From the NCBI RefSeq assembly GCF_000472285.1, contig NZ_KI421418.1, positions 8,551 through 47,464 of the forward strand: DNA of 38,914 bases, written 5' to 3'. Of the stretch, positions 19,145-28,625 are shown piece after piece. This stretch comes from Desulfuromonas sp. TF. Its GTDB lineage: Bacteria > Desulfobacterota > Desulfuromonadia > Desulfuromonadales > ATBO01. The position numbers and the translations under genes are program-made. A model generated the notes under the pieces. The model was not told the origin of the DNA, searched no databases, and was given only the letters and a program-made list of their open reading frames with translations. Within the stretch, counting starts at the first letter, position 1. Each line of letters opens with the position of its first letter.

Positions 19145-21045
19145 CGGATCGGTACCGCGAGACGTTCAGGGATGAGGCCGGGGAGATTCTCTGCGAACTC
19201 GAAACCGCTCTGCTCGAACTTGAGGTGAGCCCCGGCGACGGGGAGGCCATCGGAAGGGTCTTCCGCGCTCTCCACACCATAAAAGGATCGGGAGCCATGT
19301 CCGGCTTCGATGAGGTGGCGAATTTCACCCATGAAGTCGAAACGGTTTACGAACTCGTGCGTTGCGGCAGGCTGCCGGTGAGCCGAGATCTGATCAATCT
19401 CACCCTGGGCGCCCGGGACAGGATCAAGACATTGATTGAGTCGAGCGGAGGGATCGATGACGCCCGAACAAGGGAGATCGTCGCGGCATTCAGGAAGTAT
19501 CTTCCTGAAGAGCAAGGCGATGCTCTCTCGATCTCCTCCAATTGCAGGGACATCACCTACCACATTCGTTTCTGCCCCCCCGCCGATATTTTTCTCCGGG
19601 GGATCAATCCTCTGGCCTTGCTGAAGGAGCTTGCCGAACTTGGTCAATGCCGGATCACGACTCACACGGAGGCGATCCCTGCGCTGGAGGAGATCGATCC
19701 CGAGCTTTGCCATCTCTGGTGGGATATCGTCCTGACCACCACCCGCGGCATGGACGCCATTCGGGATGTGTTCATCTTTGTGGAGGAAGATTGCGAACTT
19801 CGGATCGAAGCCGCCGGGCAGGGCGAGGAGCGCGATCGGACAGTTGTCGGTAACCGGACCCCGGACCAGGAGCCATCAGCCCCCGATACGGTCAGCAGCG
19901 TCCGGGTGCGTTCGGAGAAGCTGGACAGCCTGGTCGATCTTATCGGTGAGCTGGTGACCGTTCAGGCCCGCCTGGCACAGCTCGCCTCCGCCCGGGCCGA
20001 TGTGGAGCTCGATGGCGTTTCTGAAGTGGTTGAGCGCCTGACCTGGGAGCTTCGGGACCAGGTCCTCAATATCCGCATGCTGCCTATCGGAACCACCTTC
20101 AGCCGTTTCGGACGGCTCGTCCGCGATCTCGGAGAAGAGCTCGGCAAGGATGTGGTGCTGAGTACCGAGGGAGCTGAAACCGAACTCGACAAAACGGTGA
20201 TCGAACGCTTAAGCGATCCTCTGGTGCATCTGATTCGCAACTGTATCGATCATGGAATCGAGCCGCCCGCCGTCCGGCAGGTCGCCGGCAAGCCTCCGAA
20301 AGGCAGAATCCATCTCGCCGCACGCCATTCTGGGGCACATGTCATGATCGAAGTTCGCGACGACGGATCCGGAATCGATCTTGACCTGGTTCGAAATAGA
20401 GCGATGGCGATGGGCCTGGTCGGCGCTGAGGCCGATCTGAATGACAAAGAGCTTTATGGGCTCTTATTTCACTCCGGGTTCTCGACCGCCGCCTCTGTGA
20501 GCAACGTTTCGGGACGGGGCGTCGGGATGGATGTGGTGAAACGGGCCATTGACGGGCTGTGCGGCGGAATCGATATTTTCAGCCGTCCGGGAGAAGGAAC
20601 CACCTTTACCCTCAAGTTGCCGCTGACCCTCGCCATCATCGATGGCCTGCTGGTGAAAATTAGCGGTGATTTCTTCATTTTTCCCCTGTCGGCGGTCGAG
20701 GAATGCATTGAATTGCACAAAACGGATGCTGAAAAGGCGCACGGCAGGAATCTGGTCACTGTTCGAGGCGAGATTCTACCTTACATCAGGCTCAGGGAGC
20801 AGTTTGCCATCGCAGGAAAATCGCCGGAGATCGAACAGGTTGTGCTGACCGAAGCCGACGGGCAGCGGGTAGGATTCGTGGTGGACGAGGTAGTCGGGGA
20901 GCATCAGGCGGTTATCAAGGCCTTGGGGCGCATGTATCGCGATGTCAGAGGACTCTCCGGAGCTACGGTCCTGGGCGACGGCAGCGTGGCCCTGATCCTT
21001 GATCTGCCACAACTTGTTCAGATCGAGGAGTCCCTGGCTTGTTAA
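19141..21045 (+). CDS. cheA: Chemotaxis histidine kinase CheA
   Basis: A 634-residue CheA with all main modules. The Hpt domain (1-110) has phospho-histidine His45 in ALHTIKGSGAMSG. A P2-like CheY-docking domain covers about 138-225 (YHIRFCPPADIF...GINPLALLKELAELG). The P3 dimerisation helices cover about 256-320. The P4 ATPase domain covers about 320-500, with HLIRNCIDHGIE as N-box, DDGSGID as G1 and GRGVGMDVV as G2. A CheW-like P5 domain runs to the C-terminus. The GTG start overlaps the cheY stop by four bases. It would phosphorylate the CheY and CheB of this operon under control of the receptor and CheW. Length is typical. Confidence 0.95.
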   Translation: MTDRYRETFRDEAGEILCELETALLELEVSPGDGEAIGRVFRALHTIKGSGAMSGFDEVANFTHEVETVYELVRCGRLPVSRDLINLTLGARDRIKTLIESSGGIDDARTREIVAAFRKYLPEEQGDALSISSNCRDITYHIRFCPPADIFLRGINPLALLKELAELGQCRITTHTEAIPALEEIDPELCHLWWDIVLTTTRGMDAIRDVFIFVEEDCELRIEAAGQGEERDRTVVGNRTPDQEPSAPDTVSSVRVRSEKLDSLVDLIGELVTVQARLAQLASARADVELDGVSEVVERLTWELRDQVLNIRMLPIGTTFSRFGRLVRDLGEELGKDVVLSTEGAETELDKTVIERLSDPLVHLIRNCIDHGIEPPAVRQVAGKPPKGRIHLAARHSGAHVMIEVRDDGSGIDLDLVRNRAMAMGLVGAEADLNDKELYGLLFHSGFSTAASVSNVSGRGVGMDVVKRAIDGLCGGIDIFSRPGEGTTFTLKLPLTLAIIDGLLVKISGDFFIFPLSAVEECIELHKTDAEKAHGRNLVTVRGEILPYIRLREQFAIAGKSPEIEQVVLTEADGQRVGFVVDEVVGEHQAVIKALGRMYRDVRGLSGATVLGDGSVALILDLPQLVQIEESLAC

Positions 21046-21136
21046 CTCGGGGAGTAGTCGTCATATGAATGTTGGGCATCCTTTTTTGCAGTGAAAAGGC
21101 GGGACCCAACGTTTTCAGAAGCTGGAGGAGATAACG

Positions 21137-23332
21137 ATGAAAATTTTTGCCAAGCTTACAGGCGCGTTTGCCATTGTCGCCCTGATCTGCGGTTTGGTGG
21201 GCGGCATCGGATGGTATGGGCTGGACAACACCGCCGAAGGCCTCAACGACCTGGGACGAGTCAAGCTGCCGGCCATACAGGGACTCGGGCTGGTGATGGA
21301 GGGGATGAACGGGGTCAACGCCTCGGCGCGGACCATCATCAACCCGGCCATCAAGGTCGAAGAGCGGCAGCAGGAAGTCGGCGAAATGGAAAAGTACAAG
21401 GCGCTGATGCAGGAGGGACTCGATATTTTTGCCGCGCTTCCAAGATCGCCGGGAGAGGAGGAGCTTTGGCAGAAGGCTAAGCCCCTGATCGGCAAGTGGA
21501 ATGATGAGAACCAAACGCTGGCCGAAATAGCCTCAGCCGTTACTGTCGACGATGTCGGATACCTTCAAGGGGTGTTGGCTGCCCGCCAGATCGACCATCT
21601 TAAATGGCTGCAGAACCTCGAATACGCCATATCCCACAACCGAACTTTCAGCGGTCAACTCGACCCGGCCCGATGCGACTTGGGCCAATGGCTGAGCCAC
21701 TTCGAAACGGGTGATTCAGCTCTGACTGAAATCCTGAACGGTTTCGCCGGCCCCCACGCCGCACTTCATGAGGTGGGCGGCAAGGTCAACGGGCTGCTCG
21801 CCAATGGCGACTTCAAGGGCGCCCGGCGGGTCTATGAAGAAGAGGTCATGGCAGCTGCGGCAAATATAATGAGGATTTTTGATAATGCCAAAGGCTATGC
21901 TGCCAACGTTGGCAGCGATCTGGACGTCGCGACCCAGATCGCCTTCGGCAGCGGCGAGGCAGCCTACAATGAGCTCATGGAGGTATTCGACAATCTCTAC
22001 GAACTGGCCCGGTCATTGGCCGACGAGACCAATGCGAGGGCCCAGTCGACGGCGGCGAGCAGCAAGACAATCGCCCTGCTGGCCGTCCTGGCCGGAGCGA
22101 TATTGGCGATGACCTTCGGGTTTTTCATATCGCGGAGCCTTTCCGACCCCCTGGCAAAAGGGGCGGCCCTGGCCGAAGAAATCGCCCGGGGTGATTTCAG
22201 CCAGCGACTCAACCTGAACCGGAAGGATGAGATCGGTCAGTTGGGAAAGGCCCTGGACGCGATGGCCGGAAGCCTGCAGGAGATGGCGGATCTGACAGAA
22301 GAGATATCGAAAGGCAACCTGACGGTCGACGTCAAACTTGCATCCGAGAAAGACCAGTTGGGCAGGGCTTTGCAGAACATGACGCGAATTCTCAACGACG
22401 TCATCGGGCAGGTCAAGTCGGCCGGAGACAACGTGGCCTCGGGGAGCCAGGCGATGAGTTCTGCCTCGGAGGAACTTTCACAGGGGGCGACCGAGCAGGC
22501 CGCATCGGCCGAAGAGGCCTCTTCCTCCATCGAGCAGATGACGGCCAACATCCGGCAGAATGCCGACAACGCCCTTCAGACGGAGAAGATCGCCGTCAAG
22601 GCCGCCGAAGACGCCCGCTCCGGAGGCAAGGCGGTCGCCGATACCATCGTGGCGATGAAGGAGATCGCCGGCAAGATCATGATCATCGAGGAGATCGCAC
22701 GGCAGACCAACCTTCTGGCCCTCAACGCGGCCATCGAGGCGGCGCGGGCTGGTGAACACGGTAGAGGATTCGCGGTCGTAGCCGCCGAGGTTCGCAAACT
22801 GGCCGAGCGCAGCCAGGTTGCGGCGGGGGAAATCAATGCCCTTTCGGTCTCGAGCGTCGGAGTAGCCGAGCAGGCCGGAGACATGCTTAAAACCATGGTG
22901 CCCAACATCCAGAGAACGGCTGAGCTGGTGCAGGAGATCGCCGCCGCCAGCCGGGAACAGGACGCCGGGGCGGGGCAGATCAACAAGGCAATCCAGCAGC
23001 TTGATCTGGTTATCCAGCAGAACGCTTCGGCCTCCGAGGAGATGGCTTCAACCGCGGAGGAGCTTACCGCTCAATCGGAGCAGCTTCAGGAGATGATCTC
23101 TTTCTTCAGGTTGGCCGAGAAGAAGAATGGCAAAAAAAAGAAAAGCCTCCAGGCGGTTAAGGAGGAAATCGGTTCCGTGGAACTGCCTGGAAAAGAAGAG
23201 CCGCAAAAAGTGAAAGCCGTGGGAGCCGATGTCGATCGAAACCGTGAAGTGAAGGAAAGCAAGAAAGCCGGCATTGCCCTGGATATGGATGTCCTCAGCG
23301 ACAGCATGGACGAAGAGTTCGAACGATTCTGA
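21137..23332 (+). CDS. mcp: Methyl-accepting chemotaxis protein with a CZB-like zinc-binding signature
   Basis: A 731-residue receptor. TM1 (about 7-28) and TM2 (about 311-333) flank a helical, presumably periplasmic domain. Within it, His154 (DHLKW), Cys180 (CDLGQW), His207 and His211 (PHAALH) match the chemoreceptor zinc-binding (CZB) ligand pattern: 27 residues from Cys to His, then 4 to the last His. A HAMP and a second HAMP-like segment (about 330-430) lead into the signalling hairpin with the conserved tip [28 protein letters not shown]. After the methylation helices a long charged linker (about 655-725) ends in EFERF, a CheR/CheB-type tether. GGAGGAG precedes ATG 21137. It sits between cheA and cheW and is the operon's own receptor. 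Confidence 0.93.
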   Translation: MKIFAKLTGAFAIVALICGLVGGIGWYGLDNTAEGLNDLGRVKLPAIQGLGLVMEGMNGVNASARTIINPAIKVEERQQEVGEMEKYKALMQEGLDIFAALPRSPGEEELWQKAKPLIGKWNDENQTLAEIASAVTVDDVGYLQGVLAARQIDHLKWLQNLEYAISHNRTFSGQLDPARCDLGQWLSHFETGDSALTEILNGFAGPHAALHEVGGKVNGLLANGDFKGARRVYEEEVMAAAANIMRIFDNAKGYAANVGSDLDVATQIAFGSGEAAYNELMEVFDNLYELARSLADETNARAQSTAASSKTIALLAVLAGAILAMTFGFFISRSLSDPLAKGAALAEEIARGDFSQRLNLNRKDEIGQLGKALDAMAGSLQEMADLTEEISKGNLTVDVKLASEKDQLGRALQNMTRILNDVIGQVKSAGDNVASGSQAMSSASEELSQGATEQAASAEEASSSIEQMTANIRQNADNALQTEKIAVKAAEDARSGGKAVADTIVAMKEIAGKIMIIEEIARQTNLLALNAAIEAARAGEHGRGFAVVAAEVRKLAERSQVAAGEINALSVSSVGVAEQAGDMLKTMVPNIQRTAELVQEIAAASREQDAGAGQINKAIQQLDLVIQQNASASEEMASTAEELTAQSEQLQEMISFFRLAEKKNGKKKKSLQAVKEEIGSVELPGKEEPQKVKAVGADVDRNREVKESKKAGIALDMDVLSDSMDEEFERF

Positions 23333-23368
23333 AACCGTATCGATACCCTTAAGGCACAGGCGAATACC

Positions 23369-23866
23369 ATGAATAGTGCACAAGGTACCACCACGACGCA
23401 GTACCTGACCTTCAAGCTGGGTGAAGAGAATTTCGCCATCGATGTCATCAAGGCGCAGGAGGTTCTCGATTTCGTTGCTCCGACTCGGGTCCCTCAGACA
23501 CCAAGTTTCATGCTCGGGGTGATCAATCTGCGCGGCAGTGTCGTGCCGGTGATCGACCTGCGCCTGAAATTCGGCCTGCGCGATGGTGAACGGACCCGCG
23601 ACACCTGCATTATCGTCATGGAAATCGAAGTCGATGGAGAAAGGACGGTGGTCGGAACCCTGGTCGATTCCGTGCGGGAGGTTCTCGACCTGAACGCCGA
23701 AAATCTGGAACCGCCGCCGCGCATCGGAACGCGGCTGAAGACCGAGTTCATCAAGGCAATGGGAAAGCTGGATGGTGATTTTCTCATCATCCTCGATATT
23801 GACCGGGTCTTTTCCACCAATGAACTGGTGCTGATCGAGGATGCCCTTCAAAAAAAGAGAATGTGA
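23369..23866 (+). CDS. cheW: Chemotaxis adaptor CheW
   Basis: A 165-residue CheW-domain protein that couples receptors to CheA. Hallmarks are QYLTFKLGEENFAIDV at the start, VINLRGSVVPVIDLRLKFGL in the first subdomain, VVGTLVDSVREVLDL, and the final strand FLIILDIDRVF. It lies 36 bases after mcp and before the binding-protein gene. The upstream ribosome site is modest (GGCACAGGCG region). Confidence 0.95.
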   Translation: MNSAQGTTTTQYLTFKLGEENFAIDVIKAQEVLDFVAPTRVPQTPSFMLGVINLRGSVVPVIDLRLKFGLRDGERTRDTCIIVMEIEVDGERTVVGTLVDSVREVLDLNAENLEPPPRIGTRLKTEFIKAMGKLDGDFLIILDIDRVFSTNELVLIEDALQKKRM

Positions 23867-23924
23867 AGAGGGGCTTCGCCAGGGAAGAGATCCATAACAT
23901 TCAATGATAAAAAAGGAGAAGAAA

Positions 23925-24728
23925 ATGAAGAAGCTGATCGTTCTGTTGATTGCCGCAACCATGGTCCTCGGTGTGACGGGAGCGGCGATTTCGGCCGAGA
24001 TCGTCACCTGCTGGTTCCCCCCGAGCTGGAACGCCAAGGCGGAGAAGGCCCAGTCCATCACCAAGGCCCTGGCTGAGGAATCCGGAGTCATCATCCGCGC
24101 CAAGATCGCCCGCGACTACCCCGAAATTCTCAATGCCTTTTCCACCTCCAAACCCAATCTGGTCTATGTCGGCTCCTTCGCCCAGGCCATTATCAAGGCA
24201 CGCAACCTCGGCACTCCGCTGGTTCAGAGCATCGACGGCAAGGAACTCTACTCGGGCATCCTGGTTTACCCCAAAGGGCAGGACCCTCAGGGGATACTTC
24301 AGCAGCATCCCGAGAAGATCGCCTTTGCCGCCGCCGCTTCCTCGGGAGAGTCGTGCGCCATGGCCGCGACAGGCGGCAAGTCGGCCATAAAGGTGGCCAG
24401 CCATGAGGCGGCTTCCCGCGCCGTGGAGTCGGGAGAAGCCAAGGCGGCCGTGGTCAAGAACTGGTGGTGGGAAGCCAGCAAGGTGAATCATCCTTCCCTG
24501 GAAAGCTATGAGATCCCGGGTGTGTCGCTCAGCGGAAATCCCGACAACGTGCTGACGGCCTCCAACGCCGTCTCCGAAGAAACCCGGTCCAGGATTTCCA
24601 AGGCTGCCCTGCTGCGCAAAGATGTCTTCGGGGCGAATAAAATGGTGCCCTTCGATGCAGCACGACTCGATTTCAGCCTCTCGCTGATGCGCAAGGGCAA
24701 CATCGACCCCCTGAAGTACACCTGGTAA
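23925..24728 (+). CDS. PhnD-like periplasmic binding protein in the chemotaxis operon
   Basis: A 267-residue exported protein. The signal peptide is MKKLIVLLIAATMVLGVTG with a cut likely near ISA-E. The mature part has the two-lobe pattern of phosphate/phosphonate-type (PhnD) binding proteins: CWFPPSWNAKAEKA at the start, NLVYVGSFAQAI in the first lobe, GILVYPKGQ and IAFAAAASSGESC at the crossover, then AAVVKNWWW. ATG 23925 is chosen over 23904 because AAAAGGAG stands between them. No permease or ATPase is encoded nearby. Its position between cheW and cheR argues for presenting a ligand to a receptor rather than transport. The ligand cannot be inferred; phosphonate is only the family label. 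Confidence 0.85.
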   Translation: MKKLIVLLIAATMVLGVTGAAISAEIVTCWFPPSWNAKAEKAQSITKALAEESGVIIRAKIARDYPEILNAFSTSKPNLVYVGSFAQAIIKARNLGTPLVQSIDGKELYSGILVYPKGQDPQGILQQHPEKIAFAAAASSGESCAMAATGGKSAIKVASHEAASRAVESGEAKAAVVKNWWWEASKVNHPSLESYEIPGVSLSGNPDNVLTASNAVSEETRSRISKAALLRKDVFGANKMVPFDAARLDFSLSLMRKGNIDPLKYTW

Positions 24729-24734
24729 TTGCAA

Positions 24735-24780
24735 CTTTTGCCGGCCGGCTTCCGCCAAAAGAGGAACCGGCCGGCAAAAG
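24735..24780 (+). repeat. Large hairpin between the binding-protein gene and cheR
   Basis: A perfect 14-bp inverted repeat (24735-24748 with 24767-24780), GC-rich at its core, in the short gap between two operon genes. Neither strand has a T run after it, so it is not a standard terminator. An RNA stability or processing element that keeps the binding protein abundant is more likely. Confidence 0.6.
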
Positions 24781-24814
24781 CACCATCTTGCATATGAATG
24801 GAAAGGGAAAGGGT

Positions 24815-26871
<2,057 letters not shown>

Positions 26872-26903
26872 ATCTTTTTCCATTCGAAGCCTCGGGAGTA
26901 AGA

Positions 26904-27779
26904 ATGCACGAAATGAGTGATCAACAATTGATTGAAGCCCTACGGGAGCGCTTCGAATTTAATCGCAGGGCGTTGCACGATCTTCAGGCCGTCACCCGGC
27001 AACTGGAGAAGACGAACCGGAGGCTTCAGGAATCGGAAGCCCTCAAAAGTCATTTTCTTTCCAATATCCGCAACGAGATCAACAACCCGCTGACCGCCAT
27101 CCTCGGATGGGCGAAGCAGATGGGGAGCAGGGAACTTGGCGGCGAAAAAGTATCCGCCATCGCGCGGATGATTCATGATGAAGCCTTCCATCTCGATTTT
27201 CAGCTGCAGAACATCTTTATGGCCGCCGAACTGGAAGCCGGGGAAGCCGTTCCCGACTTTTCCATGGTGGACGTCGCTGCGATGATCGAGGCCATCTCCG
27301 ATTCCCTGCGCGAGCGTGCCGCCTTGAAAGGGGTCTCGCTGAACGTGCCTGTCGAAGGGCCGCTTTTTTTTAACACCGATGCCCGGATGCTTCATCTAAT
27401 AATTGCCAACCTGCTCGTCAATGCCGTGGAATACACCCCTGTCGGAGGAAGGATCATGACCACGGCCGGGTGTGACAGCGGCGGGCTTAAGCTGGAGGTG
27501 GAAAATCCGGGCCACGGGATTCCTCCCGAATGCCAGGAACTGGTCTTCGATCGGTTCCGTCAACTGGAGACGGGGACGACCAAAAGCCACCCGGGACATG
27601 GGCTTGGGCTGAGCATCACCAAGGCCCTCTCCGAGCTGCAGGGAGGTTCGATCTCCCTGAACAGCGATACAGAGAAGGGATGCATCGTGACCGTGTTTCT
27701 GCCTGAACCACCGGCCGGCTCAAACGTCATGGCCGAGGAAGGCAATTTCTTTCTCTTTCTGGATTCCGAAGCTCTGTGA
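26904..27779 (+). CDS. Histidine-kinase-like protein without the phospho-accepting histidine
   Basis: A 291-residue soluble protein with an N-terminal coiled coil (about 15-50), a HisKA-like helix pair and an HATPase domain. The H-box reads SNIRNEINNPLTAILGW. The residue that should be His is Asn (codon AAC at 27071-27073), one base from CAC. The ATPase part keeps an N-box (IIANLLVNAVEY), F-box (VFDRFRQLE) and G2 (GHGLGLS). The G1 motif has Asn in place of Asp (VENPGHGIP), which some active kinases tolerate. It probably cannot autophosphorylate at the normal site and may bind ATP or partners. ATG 26904 has GGGAG upstream; ATG 26868 would overlap the cheB stop. The stop overlaps the cheD GTG. 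Confidence 0.85.
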   Translation: MHEMSDQQLIEALRERFEFNRRALHDLQAVTRQLEKTNRRLQESEALKSHFLSNIRNEINNPLTAILGWAKQMGSRELGGEKVSAIARMIHDEAFHLDFQLQNIFMAAELEAGEAVPDFSMVDVAAMIEAISDSLRERAALKGVSLNVPVEGPLFFNTDARMLHLIIANLLVNAVEYTPVGGRIMTTAGCDSGGLKLEVENPGHGIPPECQELVFDRFRQLETGTTKSHPGHGLGLSITKALSELQGGSISLNSDTEKGCIVTVFLPEPPAGSNVMAEEGNFFLFLDSEAL

Positions 27780-28306
27780 CGATCGCCCGGACAAGACACC
27801 TGCCCGCCGGGTCCGCTGCGGAAATCCCGACTCACTTTCTCTACCCGGGTACTGTATTTATCCATCCTGAACCTCACCGGGTGACGACGGTCCTGGGGTC
27901 CTGCATCTCGGTGTGCCTCTGGGACCGGTCGGCTGGGGTCGGAGGTATCAATCATTTTCTGCTTCCACTCTGGAACGGCGAAGGGCTTTCCACTCCCCGC
28001 TACGGCAATATAGCCATCGAGCGGCTCCTCGAGGGGATGCTGCGTCTTGGATGCCGCAGGGAGAGCATGGTCGCCAAGGTTTTTGGCGGCGCTACCATGT
28101 GGAGCAACCCCAACGGCCTGATCGCCATCGGAAAGCGCAATGTGGAACTGGCCTGGAAGATGCTTCAGGAGCAGCAAATTCCGATTCTCGGTTCGCAGGT
28201 GGGAGGGGATGTCGGGCGAAAAATTATTTTCCATTCCGGCACCGGAGAGGTCATGCTGAGGCGGTGTGCACCCGCGCGGCCCTGTGCGCCTGCCTCTCTT
28301 CCCTGA
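27776..28306 (+). CDS. cheD: Chemoreceptor glutamine deamidase CheD
   Basis: A 176-residue CheD. The catalytic Cys43 (LGSCISVCLWD), His60 (GGINHFLLP) and Thr37 have the same spacing as the known CheD triad (17 residues from Cys to His, six from Thr to Cys). KVFGGATMW and IGKRNVELAW follow. It deamidates receptor glutamines and can tune CheA. The GTG start overlaps the upstream stop by four bases. It is the last gene of the operon. No CheC is encoded nearby. Confidence 0.93.
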   Translation: MTIARTRHLPAGSAAEIPTHFLYPGTVFIHPEPHRVTTVLGSCISVCLWDRSAGVGGINHFLLPLWNGEGLSTPRYGNIAIERLLEGMLRLGCRRESMVAKVFGGATMWSNPNGLIAIGKRNVELAWKMLQEQQIPILGSQVGGDVGRKIIFHSGTGEVMLRRCAPARPCAPASLP

Positions 28307-28436
28307 CGTTCGCCTTCCTGTCCCTTCCCATCCCCCGTTCTTCCTCGGAACCGGCGCTTTCATTCTCGACCTCGCGCGGGCGCCAGTGGCACAGCCCGGC
28401 CGCGAGGAAACCGATCAACATCAGAAATTCGAACAT
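28251..28436 (-). CDS. Possible small membrane protein, antisense to the cheD end
   Basis: A 61-residue frame with one hydrophobic segment (about 2-17, starting MFEFLMLIGFLAAG) and a long charged tail. Its support is the ribosome site: AGGAGG with ideal spacing before ATG 28436. A possible promoter lies upstream on the minus strand (CTGACC, 16 bases, TATATA). The last 56 bases overlap cheD on the opposite strand, and the charged tail there may be non-native in length. A GC-rich hairpin (28370-28407) lies inside. No family is recognised. Confidence 0.45.
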   Translation of the reverse strand: MFEFLMLIGFLAAGLCHWRPREVENESAGSEEERGMGRDRKANVREERQAHRAARVHTASA

Positions 28437-28481
28437 GTTTTACCTCCTGTCTGTATATACTCCAAGAATAACCACGGTCAG

Positions 28482-28496
28482 TGACAGAATGTGTCA
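28482..28496. repeat. TGACA-N5-TGTCA inverted repeat in the cheD/ABC-F gap
   Basis: Five-base arms around GAATG, lying upstream of the small minus-strand frame and of the ABC-F gene. It could be an operator for either; the arms are short, so it may be chance. Confidence 0.25.
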
Positions 28497-28625
28497 TGCT
28501 GTTTAGGGTGGGAAGGATTCCGATGCGGGAAACGCATCCGGGAGCTTGGCTTTTGTCCGCCCCAGGTGTATAAACGTTCCGCAAACGTTTTCGACACCTC
28601 CAGCAGGATTACCGCAAGGCAGACC

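Noticed and set aside
24735-24780. Intrinsic terminator after the binding-protein gene
   Set aside because: No T run on either strand, and the operon clearly continues into cheR.
28453-28460. GTATATAC as another copy of the TCA-gene operator
   Set aside because: An eight-base palindrome without the GTATACAG core; likely part of a -10 element.
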